Origin: Candidatus Thermoflexus tengchongensis
GTDB taxonomy: Bacteria > Chloroflexota > Anaerolineae > Thermoflexales > Thermoflexaceae
NCBI GenBank assembly: GCA_016842085.1
Contig: JAEVEX010000061.1
Coordinates: 27,289-91,288, forward strand
Direction of reading: 5' to 3'
Length of the DNA: 64,000 nt
A program made the position numbers and the translations under genes. A model generated the notes under the pieces. It was not told where the DNA came from. It made no database searches and saw only the letters and a list, made by a program, of their open reading frames with translations. Positions 1-7,975 of the stretch are shown here, piece after piece (position 1 is the stretch's first letter; the number at the start of each line of letters is the position of its first letter).

Positions 1-62
1 CGAATATCCTGGAGGCCAGCCGTCTCGCCCTGCAGGACAGCCTGGAGTTCGGGATCGGATAG
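1..62 (+). CDS. 3' end of a citramalate/2-isopropylmalate synthase-family gene
   Basis: Only the last 19 codons are in the window, in frame 3, ending [19 protein letters not shown] and a TAG at 60-62. Citramalate synthases (CimA group) and related alpha-isopropylmalate synthases commonly end in a segment like NIIEASWxALxDSxxY, part of the regulatory LeuA dimer domain. The next gene is leuB, which takes over the 3-isopropylmalate-type intermediate, so an acyl-CoA condensing enzyme of leucine or isoleucine synthesis fits. Too little is visible to choose between CimA and LeuA. Confidence 0.6.
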   Translation, partial: NILEASRLALQDSLEFGIG

Positions 63-100
63 GCACCCGGTGGATCAATGGCGCAGGGCTCATCACCGGA

Positions 101-137
101 CCTGGCGGGCCGCCCTCAGCGGTCCGCCAGGCTTTTT
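101..137 (+). terminator. GC-rich hairpin plus T-run between the synthase gene and leuB
   Basis: Arms 101-113 and 119-131 pair over 13 positions with one G-T wobble around a 5-base loop, and a TTTTT run follows at 133-137. This is a textbook intrinsic terminator. It lies 38 bases after the upstream stop and 32 bases before the leuB ATG. It may end the upstream transcript or act as a readthrough attenuator for leuB. No leader peptide rich in Leu, Ile or Val codons is seen. Confidence 0.75.
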
Positions 138-168
138 CCGAATCTTCAGGGAGGAGAGGGAACACGCT

Positions 169-1251
169 ATGGGGCGCTTCGTCATCACCGTGCTGCCTGG
201 GGATGGGATCGGGCCGGAGGTGACCGCTGAGGCTGTGCGGGTTCTGGAAGCCGTGGGGCAGCGGTTCGGGCATCGCTTTGAATTCCACGAGGCGCTCATC
301 GGCGGGGCCGCCATCGATGCAACGGGTTCGCCGCTTCCCCCCGAGACGCTGGAGCGCTGCCGTCGCTCGGACGCGATCCTCCTGGGAGCGGTCGGCGGGC
401 CGAAGTGGGACGATCCCACCGCCCCGGTGCGGCCGGAGCAGGGTCTGCTGGGCCTGCGCAAAGCCTTCGACCTGTTCGCCAACCTCCGTCCGGTCCGCGT
501 GTTCCCCGCCCTGGTCCATGCGACCCCTCTCAAGGAGGGGATTGTGCGAGGGGTGGATATCCTGTTCGTCCGGGAGCTCACCGGGGGCCTCTATTTCGGC
601 CCCCGTCAGGAGGCCGGGCCGGATGGGGAGGAAGCTTATGATACCATGCGCTACACCCGGCCGGAGATCGAGCGGGTGGTGCGGCTGGCCGCCCGCCTCG
701 CCCGGGACCGCCGGAAGAAACTGACCTCCGTGGACAAGGCCAACGTGCTGGCGGCCTCCCGCCTCTGGCGACGGGTGACCGAAGCGGTGGTCCGGCAGGA
801 ATTCCCGGATCTCGCCCTGGAGCACATCCTGGTGGACGCTTTCACCATGCACCTGATCCGGCGTCCGGCGGTCTTCGATGTCGTGGTCACAGAAAACATG
901 TTCGGAGACATCCTGACCGATGAGGCGGCGGTGCTGGCGGGATCCATGGGGATGCTTCCTTCCGCCTCGCTGGGGGAAGCGCCGCCCGGCCTCTTCGAGC
1001 CGGTGCATGGTTCCGCCCCGGACATCGCCGGACGCAACCTGGCCAACCCGATCGGGGCGATCCTGAGCGGCGCCTTGATGCTGCGCTACAGCTTCGGCCT
1101 GGAGGCGGAAGCCCGGGCGATCGAGCAGGCGGTGGAAGCAGCCCTGGAAGCGGGCTACCGCACCCGGGATATCGCGGATGGCGAGACCTGTATCGTCGGG
1201 ACGCGAGAGATGGGCGAGGCCATCGCCCGATATATCCTGGACGGCGCATGA
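169..1251 (+). CDS. leuB: 3-isopropylmalate dehydrogenase
   Basis: Oxidises and decarboxylates 3-isopropylmalate with NAD+ in leucine synthesis; cytoplasmic. The 360-residue product opens [14 protein letters not shown], the family N-terminus. It carries the substrate-binding arginines in [13 protein letters not shown] and [10 protein letters not shown], the catalytic Lys in [12 protein letters not shown], the metal-binding Asp in [15 protein letters not shown] and the NAD loop in [22 protein letters not shown] chose ATG 169 because GGGAGGAGAGGG precedes it and homology starts there; an in-frame ATG at 70 would lie before the hairpin at 101-137. It probably belongs to a branched-chain operon with the upstream synthase gene and ilvD. 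Confidence 0.96.
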   Translation: MGRFVITVLPGDGIGPEVTAEAVRVLEAVGQRFGHRFEFHEALIGGAAIDATGSPLPPETLERCRRSDAILLGAVGGPKWDDPTAPVRPEQGLLGLRKAFDLFANLRPVRVFPALVHATPLKEGIVRGVDILFVRELTGGLYFGPRQEAGPDGEEAYDTMRYTRPEIERVVRLAARLARDRRKKLTSVDKANVLAASRLWRRVTEAVVRQEFPDLALEHILVDAFTMHLIRRPAVFDVVVTENMFGDILTDEAAVLAGSMGMLPSASLGEAPPGLFEPVHGSAPDIAGRNLANPIGAILSGALMLRYSFGLEAEARAIEQAVEAALEAGYRTRDIADGETCIVGTREMGEAIARYILDGA

Positions 1252-1382
1252 CCGGCCGGCTGCCTCCTTCAGGATAATCGGGGTTAGGGGGGAAGCGCCT
1301 TCGGGGCCCGGCGCAGCCCTAAATCCACTGGATGAAATCAGCTGCACCGCTTCTACTCCAATTCGGATCCGGAGGTTTCGCA

Positions 1383-3068
1383 ATGCACACTCCCTCGGAT
1401 GGCCGCAAGCATCGCAGTGCCCAGGTGACGGAGGGCCTGGAGCGAGCTCCGCATCGGGCGATGCTCCGGGCTATCGGATTCCGGGACGAGGACTTCCGCC
1501 GGCCTTTCATTGGCGTCGCCAACACCTGGTTCGAAGCGCAGCCCTGCAACCATCATCTTCATCGCCTCGCCGAGCTCGTCAAACAGGGGATCCGGGACGC
1601 CGGCGGAACGCCCATTGAATTCAACGCCGTCCCGGCCAACGACGCCCTCGGAATGGGCCATGAGGGCATGAGGGCTTCCCTGGTCAGCCGGGAGCTGATC
1701 GCGGATTCCATCGAGCTGGCCGCCATCGCCTATCAGCTGGATGCCCTGGTGACCATTGGGGGCTGCGATAAGACGCAGCCGGCCTGTGTGATGGCCATGG
1801 CCCGCCTGAACCTGCCCGCCATCTACCTGTATGGAGGAAGCGTTCCCCCGGGGAACTGGCGCGGGCGGGCCGTGACCATTCAGGATGTCTTTGAGGCGGT
1901 GGGAGCAGTGAGCCGCGGGCGGATGAGCGTCGAGGAATTGAGGGAGCTGGAGGAAGCCGCGGTGCCCACCTATGGTGCCTGCGGGGGGATGTTCACCGCT
2001 AACACGATGGCCTCCGCCTTCGAGGCAATGGGGTTGACCCTTCCCAACGGGGCCGCACCGGTCGCCCCCAGCCGGGCCCGAGAGGAGCTGGCCTATGAGA
2101 CCGGCCGGGCGATCGTCCGCATTCTGGAAGCCGGCATCCGGCCCCGGGATGTCATGACCCGCGAAGCCTTCGAAAACGCCATCGCCGTGGCCGCGGCGAT
2201 GGGTGGGTCCACCAACCTCATCCTGCACCTGCTGGCCATCGCCCACGAGGCCGGAGTTCCCCTCACCCTGGAGGACTTCGAGCGGGTCAGCGAGCGAACG
2301 CCCCATCTGGCGGACCTGAAACCGGCGGGCCGTTATGTGATGGCCGATGTGGATCGCATTGGCGGCGTGCCGGTGGTGATGAAGGCGCTGCTGGATGCCG
2401 GGTTGCTGCACGGGGAATGTCGCACCGTCACCGGCGAGACCATCGCCGAGCGCCTGGCCGGGGTGGTCTTCCCGGAGGATCAGGATGTCGTTCGGCCGGT
2501 CAGCCGTCCGCTGCACCCGACCGGCGGCTATGTCATCCTGCGCGGCAACCTGGCCCCGGAGGGCGGCGTTCTGAAGATCACGGGGACCACCAAGCGCTAT
2601 CACCGCGGCCCGGCGCGCGTTTTCGATCGGGAAGAGGATGCCTTCCAGGCGGTCAACACCGGCCAGATCCGGCCGGGGGATGTCGTCGTGGTGCGTTACG
2701 AAGGTCCCAAAGGCGGGCCGGGGATGCGGGAAATGCTGGTGGTCACCGCGGCCCTGGTGGGCCAGGGCCTGAAAGATGAGGTGGCCCTCCTGACGGACGG
2801 TCGGTTCTCCGGAGCCACCCACGGGCTGATGATCGGCCATATCTCCCCGGAGGCCGCGGTGGGAGGCCCGCTGGCGCTGCTCCAGGACGGTGACATCATC
2901 GAGATCGATGTGGATCGCCGGGCGGTGAATGTGGAGCTTTCCGAAGAGGAGCTGGCCCGGCGTCGGGCGGCCTGGACACCGCCGCCGCCGCGGTATCCTC
3001 GGGGGCTCTTCGCCAAATATGCTCGTCTGGTCTCCTCCGCCGCCCGTGGGGCCATTTGTGAAGGGTAA
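1383..3068 (+). CDS. ilvD: dihydroxy-acid dehydratase
   Basis: Dehydrates 2,3-dihydroxy-isovalerate and -methylvalerate to the 2-keto acids of Val, Leu and Ile; cytoplasmic iron-sulfur enzyme. The 561-residue protein has the three Fe-S cysteine sites ([28 protein letters not shown]), [14 protein letters not shown] and, near the C-terminus, GRFSGATHG with [12 protein letters not shown]. Length and motif order match IlvD/Edd, and the leuB neighbour favours IlvD over 6-phosphogluconate dehydratase. ATG 1383 has GGAGG just upstream; an earlier in-frame ATG at 1332 lacks a ribosome site and adds non-conserved residues. Confidence 0.96.
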   Translation: MHTPSDGRKHRSAQVTEGLERAPHRAMLRAIGFRDEDFRRPFIGVANTWFEAQPCNHHLHRLAELVKQGIRDAGGTPIEFNAVPANDALGMGHEGMRASLVSRELIADSIELAAIAYQLDALVTIGGCDKTQPACVMAMARLNLPAIYLYGGSVPPGNWRGRAVTIQDVFEAVGAVSRGRMSVEELRELEEAAVPTYGACGGMFTANTMASAFEAMGLTLPNGAAPVAPSRAREELAYETGRAIVRILEAGIRPRDVMTREAFENAIAVAAAMGGSTNLILHLLAIAHEAGVPLTLEDFERVSERTPHLADLKPAGRYVMADVDRIGGVPVVMKALLDAGLLHGECRTVTGETIAERLAGVVFPEDQDVVRPVSRPLHPTGGYVILRGNLAPEGGVLKITGTTKRYHRGPARVFDREEDAFQAVNTGQIRPGDVVVVRYEGPKGGPGMREMLVVTAALVGQGLKDEVALLTDGRFSGATHGLMIGHISPEAAVGGPLALLQDGDIIEIDVDRRAVNVELSEEELARRRAAWTPPPPRYPRGLFAKYARLVSSAARGAICEG

Positions 3069-3124
3069 GAACTGGACTCCGGACCAGGCCGCTCTATGGC
3101 GCGGGGAGAGGAAAGAGATATTTT

Positions 3125-3163
3125 TGGGCGGGTGGATACGCCGAGGGCGTGTCCGCCCGCCCA
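3125..3163. repeat. 18-bp inverted repeat between ilvD and asd
   Basis: Arms 3125-3142 and 3146-3163 pair with only two G-T wobbles and a 3-base loop. There is no T-run after the hairpin on either strand; the only T-run, 3119-3125, precedes it on the plus strand. It is therefore not a classic intrinsic terminator. It may be a processing or mRNA-stability element between two genes read in the same direction. Confidence 0.6.
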
Positions 3164-3195
3164 GGAAAGCATAAGTCCTCTGGGAGCAGAACCGG

Positions 3196-4251
3196 ATGAG
3201 CGCGAAATCCTCTTTTCGGGTCGCGGTGCTGGGCGCAACGGGGATGGTGGGCCAGTGGCTGGTGCACCTGCTGGACCGTCATCCATGGTTTCGGGTGGTC
3301 GCACTGACGGGGTCCGATCGCTCGGTGGGCCGTCCCTATGGCGAGGCATGTCGCTGGCTGCTGAGCGCCCCCATGCCGGAGTGGGCCGCCCGCATGGTCG
3401 TGCAGCCGACAGAACCGGGATTCGACGCGGAGATCGTGATCTCCGCCCTCCCATCCGACATCGCCCGGGAGGTGGAGCCCCGGTTCGCCGCCGCGGGCTA
3501 TCTGGTGGCCAGCAACGCCTCCGCCTACCGGATGGCCACGGATGTGCCGCTGGTGATGCCGGATGTCAACTTCGACCACCTGGGGTTGCTCTCGCACCAG
3601 CGCGAAAGCCGGGGCTGGTCCGGTGCCCTGGTCACCAACCCCAACTGCACCACCACCGCGGCGGTCCTTCCCCTCAAAGCCCTGCTGCCCTATGGCGTCC
3701 GGCGGGTGCATCTCGTGAGCCTGCAAGCCCTCTCCGGCGCCGGCTATCCCGGTGTCTCCGCTGTCGAGATCGCGGACAACGTCCTCCCGTATATCCCGGG
3801 GGAAGAAGAAAAACTGGAAACCGAACCCCGCAAGCTGCTGGGGCGGTTACAGGACGGGAAAGTGGAGGAAGCGCCGGTGCGCCTGAGCGCGCAGACGAAT
3901 CGGGTTCCTACCCTGGATGGACATCTCGTATGCCTTTCCGTGGAGCTGGAGGAATCCATCGGCCCGGAGGAAGCGATCAGGGCGATGACGGGTTACCGTC
4001 CACCGGAGGAAGTGGCGGATCTTCCCAGCGCGGCGGCCCAGCCGATGGTGGTGCGGATGGAGCCGGATCGACCCCAGCCTCGCCTGGACCGCATGACAGG
4101 CAATGGGATGAGCGTGGTGGTGGGGCGGGTGCAGCGATGCCCGGTCTTCACCTTGAAGTTCGTGGCCCTCACCCACAACACCATCCGGGGCGCCGCCGGC
4201 GCCGCCCTCTTCAACGCCGAAGCCGTCCTGCGGTGGATGGGACGGGTGTAG
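3196..4251 (+). CDS. asd: aspartate-semialdehyde dehydrogenase
   Basis: Reduces aspartyl phosphate to aspartate semialdehyde with NADPH, the branch point to Lys, Met, Thr and diaminopimelate. The 351-residue product opens with the Rossmann motif VAVLGATGMVGQ, then NPNCTTTAAV with the nucleophilic Cys, SLQALSGAGYPG, and the catalytic-His region RVPTLDGHLVCL. The layout resembles the archaeal/fungal subclass more than the E. coli type. The ATG lies 127 bp after ilvD, so cotranscription is possible. Confidence 0.93.
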   Translation: MSAKSSFRVAVLGATGMVGQWLVHLLDRHPWFRVVALTGSDRSVGRPYGEACRWLLSAPMPEWAARMVVQPTEPGFDAEIVISALPSDIAREVEPRFAAAGYLVASNASAYRMATDVPLVMPDVNFDHLGLLSHQRESRGWSGALVTNPNCTTTAAVLPLKALLPYGVRRVHLVSLQALSGAGYPGVSAVEIADNVLPYIPGEEEKLETEPRKLLGRLQDGKVEEAPVRLSAQTNRVPTLDGHLVCLSVELEESIGPEEAIRAMTGYRPPEEVADLPSAAAQPMVVRMEPDRPQPRLDRMTGNGMSVVVGRVQRCPVFTLKFVALTHNTIRGAAGAALFNAEAVLRWMGRV

Positions 4252-4262
4252 ACGTATTGTTC

Positions 4263-4300
4263 TCCCCCCTCTCCATGGCCTTTCGCATGGGGAGGGGGGA
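4263..4300. terminator. C/G-tract hairpin downstream of asd
   Basis: Arms 4263-4277 and 4286-4300 pair with a single mismatch around an 8-base loop, starting 12 bases after the asd stop. It lacks a T-tract, so it is at best an atypical terminator or a 3'-end stabiliser. Confidence 0.5.
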
Positions 4301-4397
4301 TCGAGCAAAAGGATCCTCATGATCCCTCAGAGCGGCCACCCGGGATCCCTTCTCCCCCGCAATGGGAAGCCTTCAGGCCAGGAAACCGCCGCGGCCG

Positions 4398-4496
4398 TTA
4401 CGTGGTTGGGCGGATCTCCGAGAGATCCAGGCCTGTGGTTTTGGTTAGCCCTTCGAGGGTGTTATAACAGGCTCGTGCGGCTTTAAGGGCTTCCAT
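4398..4496 (-). pseudogene. short unidentified reading frame, probably a gene relic
   Basis: Thirty-two codons from an ATG at 4496 encode MEALKAARACYNTLEGLTK, then TTGLDLSEIRPTT and a stop. The frame stays open upstream to about 4551 (ESGGARLSGRGKGIPQ) before an in-frame stop. The composition looks protein-like rather than random. No ribosome site is seen. It may be the 3' end of a decayed gene, perhaps mobile-element derived. I do not recognise the family. Confidence 0.25.
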
Positions 4497-4674
4497 CTGT
4501 GGAATACCCTTTCCCCGACCGGACAGGCGTGCTCCCCCAGATTCGCGGTGGATTCACGGGAATCTCTCTGGAGAGCACGACAGGGATGAAGGGGGATCCA
4601 CGGCGACTTATCGGAAGCGCCTGTTGAGAGCTCCCGATCTATGATAGGGACATCGAATTCTGACCGAGGGTCTC

Positions 4675-5541
4675 ATGGGAAGGATGCGTGTCGGAGATGT
4701 CTTCACATTGCTCATGCTGGGGGCGATCTGGGGTGCCTCCTATCTGTTTTTCGCCCTGGGGGTGCGGACGATCCCGCCCCTGACGTTCGTGACGGGGCGG
4801 CTGCTGATCGCCGCCGCTCTCCTCGGGTTGTTCCGGCGGATCCGTCCCGGTGCCCGAGTGGATCCACCGTGGGGCGCTTACCTGGCGATGGGGCTGTTCA
4901 ACGCTGCGCTGCCCCATACGCTGATCGCCTGGAGCGAGCAGACCATCCCCAGCGGGCTGGCAGGGGTGCTGGTGGCCACGATGCCGCTCTGGGCAGCAGG
5001 ATTCACAGCCATCGGGATTCGAGAGGAACGACCATCCCGACGGCAGCTGGCCGGGCTGCTCCTCGGCTTTCTGGGGATCCTGATCCTGCTGTTCCCGGAT
5101 CTCCGGCGGGCGGCCCATGGACATCTGATCGGCGAAGGGGCTGTGGTAGTGGCCGCCCTCTCTTACGCTGCGGCCACGGTCTATGCCCGACGGGCCCTGC
5201 GAGGGGTTCCCCCGGTGGACGCGGCGATCGGTCAGCTCGGGTGGGGCGGGATGCTGCTGCTGCCTTTCAGCCTGTTCCTCGATCGGCCGTGGACGCTCTC
5301 CCCGGCACCGGAGTCCCTCGCCGCCCTGATCCTCCTAACGGTCCTGGGCACCGCGATCGCCTATGTGATGTATTACGGGCTGCTCCAGCGGGTGGGAGTG
5401 GTGGGGGTCTCCCTGGTGGTGTATCTCAACCCGATCTTCGCGGTGCTCTGGGGGGCGGTCTGGCTCGGGGAACCCCTTTCCGGATGGCTTCTCGGGGGCA
5501 TGGCGCTCATCCTGGCCGGGGTGTTTTTAGCCGGGCGGTGA
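4675..5541 (+). CDS. EamA-family (DMT) transporter
   Basis: A 288-residue inner-membrane protein with about ten hydrophobic helices in two EamA repeats. The first starts with LLMLGAIWGASYLFFALGV and the second near AHGHLIGEGAVVVAALSYAA. Family members export amino acids, purines or other metabolites; the substrate cannot be read from sequence. Typical repeat endings (GEPLSGWLLGGMALILAGV) are present. A second ATG at 4684 is possible. A second EamA protein is encoded at 13153-14085, but the two are not adjacent. Confidence 0.85.
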   Translation: MGRMRVGDVFTLLMLGAIWGASYLFFALGVRTIPPLTFVTGRLLIAAALLGLFRRIRPGARVDPPWGAYLAMGLFNAALPHTLIAWSEQTIPSGLAGVLVATMPLWAAGFTAIGIREERPSRRQLAGLLLGFLGILILLFPDLRRAAHGHLIGEGAVVVAALSYAAATVYARRALRGVPPVDAAIGQLGWGGMLLLPFSLFLDRPWTLSPAPESLAALILLTVLGTAIAYVMYYGLLQRVGVVGVSLVVYLNPIFAVLWGAVWLGEPLSGWLLGGMALILAGVFLAGR

Positions 5542-5554
5542 GGGATTGGGGGGT

Positions 5555-6102
5555 GTCGAATGAATTCGACCTTATCGGCCTGCGGCCGGTGGCCGGCCTT
5601 AGGGCGTCGAATGAATTCGACCTCAAAAGGCCTTCGGCCATCGGCCGGCCTCCGCCGGCCGAAAAGCATCTTCGCGTCAGCGAAGGCCGACGCCCGGCGC
5701 AAAGCGCCTCACCAGGCCGATTTCAATCGGCGTGGGGGTCATCGGCCGGCCTTAGGACGTCGAATGAATTCGACCTCGAGAGGCCTCCGGCCGATCGGCC
5801 GGCCTTCGCCGGCCGGAAGGTTTTTCGCGTCGGCGGAGGCCGACGCTTGGCGCGTAGCGCCTCGGGAGGCCGATTTCAATCGGCGCAAAAGGCCTCCGGC
5901 CAGCGGCCGGCCTCCGCCGGCCGAAAAGCATCTTCGCGTCGGCGAAGGCCGACGTTCGGCGCGAAGCGCCTCACCAGGCCGATTTCAATCGGCGCAAAAG
6001 GCCTCCGGCCAGCGGCCGGCCTCCGCCGGCCGAAAAGCATCTTCGCGTCGGCGAAGGCCGACGTTCGGCGCGAAGCGCCTCACCAGGCCGATTTCAATCG
6101 GC
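5555..6102. repeat. array of nested palindromic repeats, 109-bp unit
   Basis: Four successive units end in the palindrome GCCGATTTCAATCGGC at 5716-5731, 5869-5884, 5978-5993 and 6087-6102. The last two units are exactly 109 bp apart and look identical; the second is longer (153 bp). Each unit strings together about five small inverted repeats: AGGCCTCCGGCC, a GGCCGGCC-type palindrome, CTTCGCGTCGGCGAAG, GGCGCGAAGCGCC and the terminal one. A sixth type, GTCGAATGAATTCGAC, occurs three times (5555-5570, 5606-5621, 5759-5774). Reading frames through the block are by-products of the repeat. The array runs into the 3' end of the minus-strand glycosyltransferase gene. Confidence 0.9.
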
Positions 6103-7305
6103 GCAATGCGCCCACCCCATCAACCAGACTGCTGCTTCCTCCACGCCGCCGGCGGCCTCCATGCGTTGCGCCCAGTCCTGCGCTCGCTCTCGAAAGACAG
6201 GTTCCTGGAGCAGGGCGGCAATGTGTTCCCGCCATCGACGGGGCGTGGCCTCAGAAGGCCACAGCGTCATGCCCACCCCCGCCGCCACCACCCGACGGGC
6301 CTGCAGGTGCTGTTCCCCCGCATGCGGAACCACCAGCTGAGGGACACCATAGACCAGCGCGGTATGGGTAGTTCCCATCCCCCCGTGATGGATCACCAGA
6401 TCCAGTTGCGGGAACAGGGTTGGGTAATCCACCCAATCCCGAACCGGGAGATCTGGAAGCGCCCGCGCCACAGCCTCCCGGAGCCCGGGGGCGAAGGGGC
6501 TCCTCCCCAGGACCAGGAGGGGCTCGCCGCCCAGGCTCTGCACAGCGCGAGCCGCTCCGATGAAGAAGGCGGGATCCCCGGTGAAGGTGCTTCCCAGAGT
6601 GATCAGGACGCGAGGACGCGAGCGCGGCGGGGGTGGAACAATCGATGCCTTCCGACGTCCCCCGAAGAACCGGTTCTGGGGATCCAGACGCTCCAGATCG
6701 ATGAACCAGCCGGCGGGAAAGAAGACGATGTGCGCGTATGGAGAGGTGATCTGAGGGAAAGGATCCACCCGCCAGAAGCGTCCGGTCAGCCTGAGGCGTG
6801 CGGCGATCTCCATCAGCCGGGCCCGGGCAGCTTCCACCTCGGCCTGGGCCTCCAGAGTGGAGGGGGCAGGCCAGCGCCCGGCGGGAAATCCCACCACGAT
6901 CAGGGGAAGGTCATACCGCTCCGCCGCCCAGGCCGCGACGCCGGCGAAAGGCTCCGCCACGATCCAGTCCGGGCGCCAGACTTCGATCAGGGAGCCCAGG
7001 GCGCGCAGCGCCCGGGCATGCTCCTCCGGATGGAGCCAGGCTTCCAGGGCCCGCTCCCGCCGCCATCGCGCCCGCTCCGCGGGGGGAACATCCGGTGGGA
7101 GCGGAGGCAGCCATCGCCAGCCCACCGAGGGCAGCGGGGTAAAGGGAAGGCCCCGGCGGACCACTGCCTCCTGCACCAGGGATCCGCTGGCCCAGAGCAC
7201 CTGATGGCCCCGCCGAGCCAGCGCGACCGCCAGATCCATGTAGCCCCCATAGTCCAGGTGGCCCCATAAAGGAACCGAGAGGAAGAGCCAGCGTCGTGGC
7301 TTCAT
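6094..7305 (-). CDS. GT1-family (UGT/MGT-like) glycosyltransferase
   Basis: A 403-residue GT-B fold enzyme likely transferring a sugar from a nucleotide-sugar to a lipid or small acceptor. The N-terminal half opens LFLSVPLWGHLDYGGYMDLA and has WIVAEPFAGVAAWAA. The C-terminal half has VLITLGSTF and the donor-site signature DLVIHHGGMGTTHTALVYGVP followed by EQHLQARRV. The ATG overlaps the TGA of the cytochrome gene (ATGA, 7302-7305), so they are translationally coupled. The last residues and the stop lie inside the terminal palindrome of the repeat array, so the native 3' end may have been replaced. The acceptor is unknown. Confidence 0.85.
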   Translation of the reverse strand: MKPRRWLFLSVPLWGHLDYGGYMDLAVALARRGHQVLWASGSLVQEAVVRRGLPFTPLPSVGWRWLPPLPPDVPPAERARWRRERALEAWLHPEEHARALRALGSLIEVWRPDWIVAEPFAGVAAWAAERYDLPLIVVGFPAGRWPAPSTLEAQAEVEAARARLMEIAARLRLTGRFWRVDPFPQITSPYAHIVFFPAGWFIDLERLDPQNRFFGGRRKASIVPPPPRSRPRVLITLGSTFTGDPAFFIGAARAVQSLGGEPLLVLGRSPFAPGLREAVARALPDLPVRDWVDYPTLFPQLDLVIHHGGMGTTHTALVYGVPQLVVPHAGEQHLQARRVVAAGVGMTLWPSEATPRRWREHIAALLQEPVFRERAQDWAQRMEAAGGVEEAAVWLMGWAHCAD

Positions 7306-7925
7306 GGCCCCATTCGAACGGGCCCCCGGCCGACCTCCCGATGGCAGCGCTCGCAGGCCGGGATCACCACTTCCCGGATCGTGAAGAAGGGCTCCAGGCT
7401 CTCCATATGGGAAGGATGGCAATCCACACAGCCCACCGACGTCCGAAGGTCCGGCCGGAGCAGGTCCGTGTGGAAGTGATTCTCGAAGATCGGAACAGTC
7501 ACCGGGTTCGGTTCTCCCCGGGGCACGCCCCCGCGTTCCGGCTCGCGGATGTGGCAGAGCCGGCATCCGGCCTCTGGAAGGGAAACTAGGCGGACCGGAT
7601 GGCGAGGCGTATCCGGGGAAATGAACGGCGTGCGGGCGGTGTTCCATGCGCCCAGGGCGAGGGCAACGGCGCGGTGGGGCAGGGATTGATCGCCCCGATG
7701 GCATCCCACACATGAGATCCCGGCGGCCGCATGGGCGGCGGCGAGATCCACAGGCTGCCCCTCCTGGGCCGCCATCGCCCGCCCGACGTAGGTGGTCTCC
7801 GGGCGCAGATGGCAGCTTGCGCAGAAAGGATCGCGCTCCTCCGCCCGCGAAACCCAGAGCGCCGCACCGAGAACGGCGACCAGGGCGCCGCTCAGGACCA
7901 GCCCCACCTCTTTCCAGGAGATCAT
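7302..7925 (-). CDS. membrane-anchored pentaheme c-type cytochrome (NapC/NirT-like)
   Basis: The 207-residue protein has one N-terminal membrane helix (LVLSGALVAVLGAALWV) and five CXXCH heme sites: CASCH, CVGCH, CRLCH, CVDCH, CERCH. This fits small quinol-oxidising or electron-shuttling cytochromes facing outside the membrane, but NapC/NrfH proteins usually have four hemes. Start ATG 7925 follows AAAGAGGATCT. It sits in a minus-strand operon 50 bp after the ClC gene and overlaps the glycosyltransferase gene. No partner reductase or heme-attachment gene is seen here, so its electron acceptor is unknown. Confidence 0.85.
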   Translation of the reverse strand: MISWKEVGLVLSGALVAVLGAALWVSRAEERDPFCASCHLRPETTYVGRAMAAQEGQPVDLAAAHAAAGISCVGCHRGDQSLPHRAVALALGAWNTARTPFISPDTPRHPVRLVSLPEAGCRLCHIREPERGGVPRGEPNPVTVPIFENHFHTDLLRPDLRTSVGCVDCHPSHMESLEPFFTIREVVIPACERCHREVGRGPVRMGP

Positions 7926-7975
7926 AGATCCTCTTTCCGCCACCCGACTCCAAAGCAGGATCCGCTGGCCCGGAT

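Larger units (their letters stand above)
4252..4674. other. 423-bp intergenic region, asd to EamA
   Basis: Holds a 15-bp hairpin at 4263-4300 just after asd, a short degenerate minus-strand reading frame (4398-4496) and the leader of the EamA gene. A TATGAT hexamer at 4640-4645, 30 bases before the EamA ATG, could be a -10 box, but no good -35 is seen 16-18 bases upstream. I see no tRNA or riboswitch. Confidence 0.5.

Noticed and set aside
93..581. Long minus-strand open frame opposite leuB
   Set aside because: Arg/Ser-rich composition and exact overlap with a conserved gene mark it as a high-GC shadow.
1353..2840. 495-codon minus-strand frame opposite ilvD
   Set aside because: His/Gly/Gln-rich, no domain, no ribosome site, fully antisense to a conserved enzyme.
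5555..6102. CRISPR array
   Set aside because: The repeats have no unique spacers and consist of nested palindromes; no cas genes are present.
5560..7269. Long plus-strand frames through the repeat block
   Set aside because: They translate the palindromic repeats and then run antisense to the glycosyltransferase gene.
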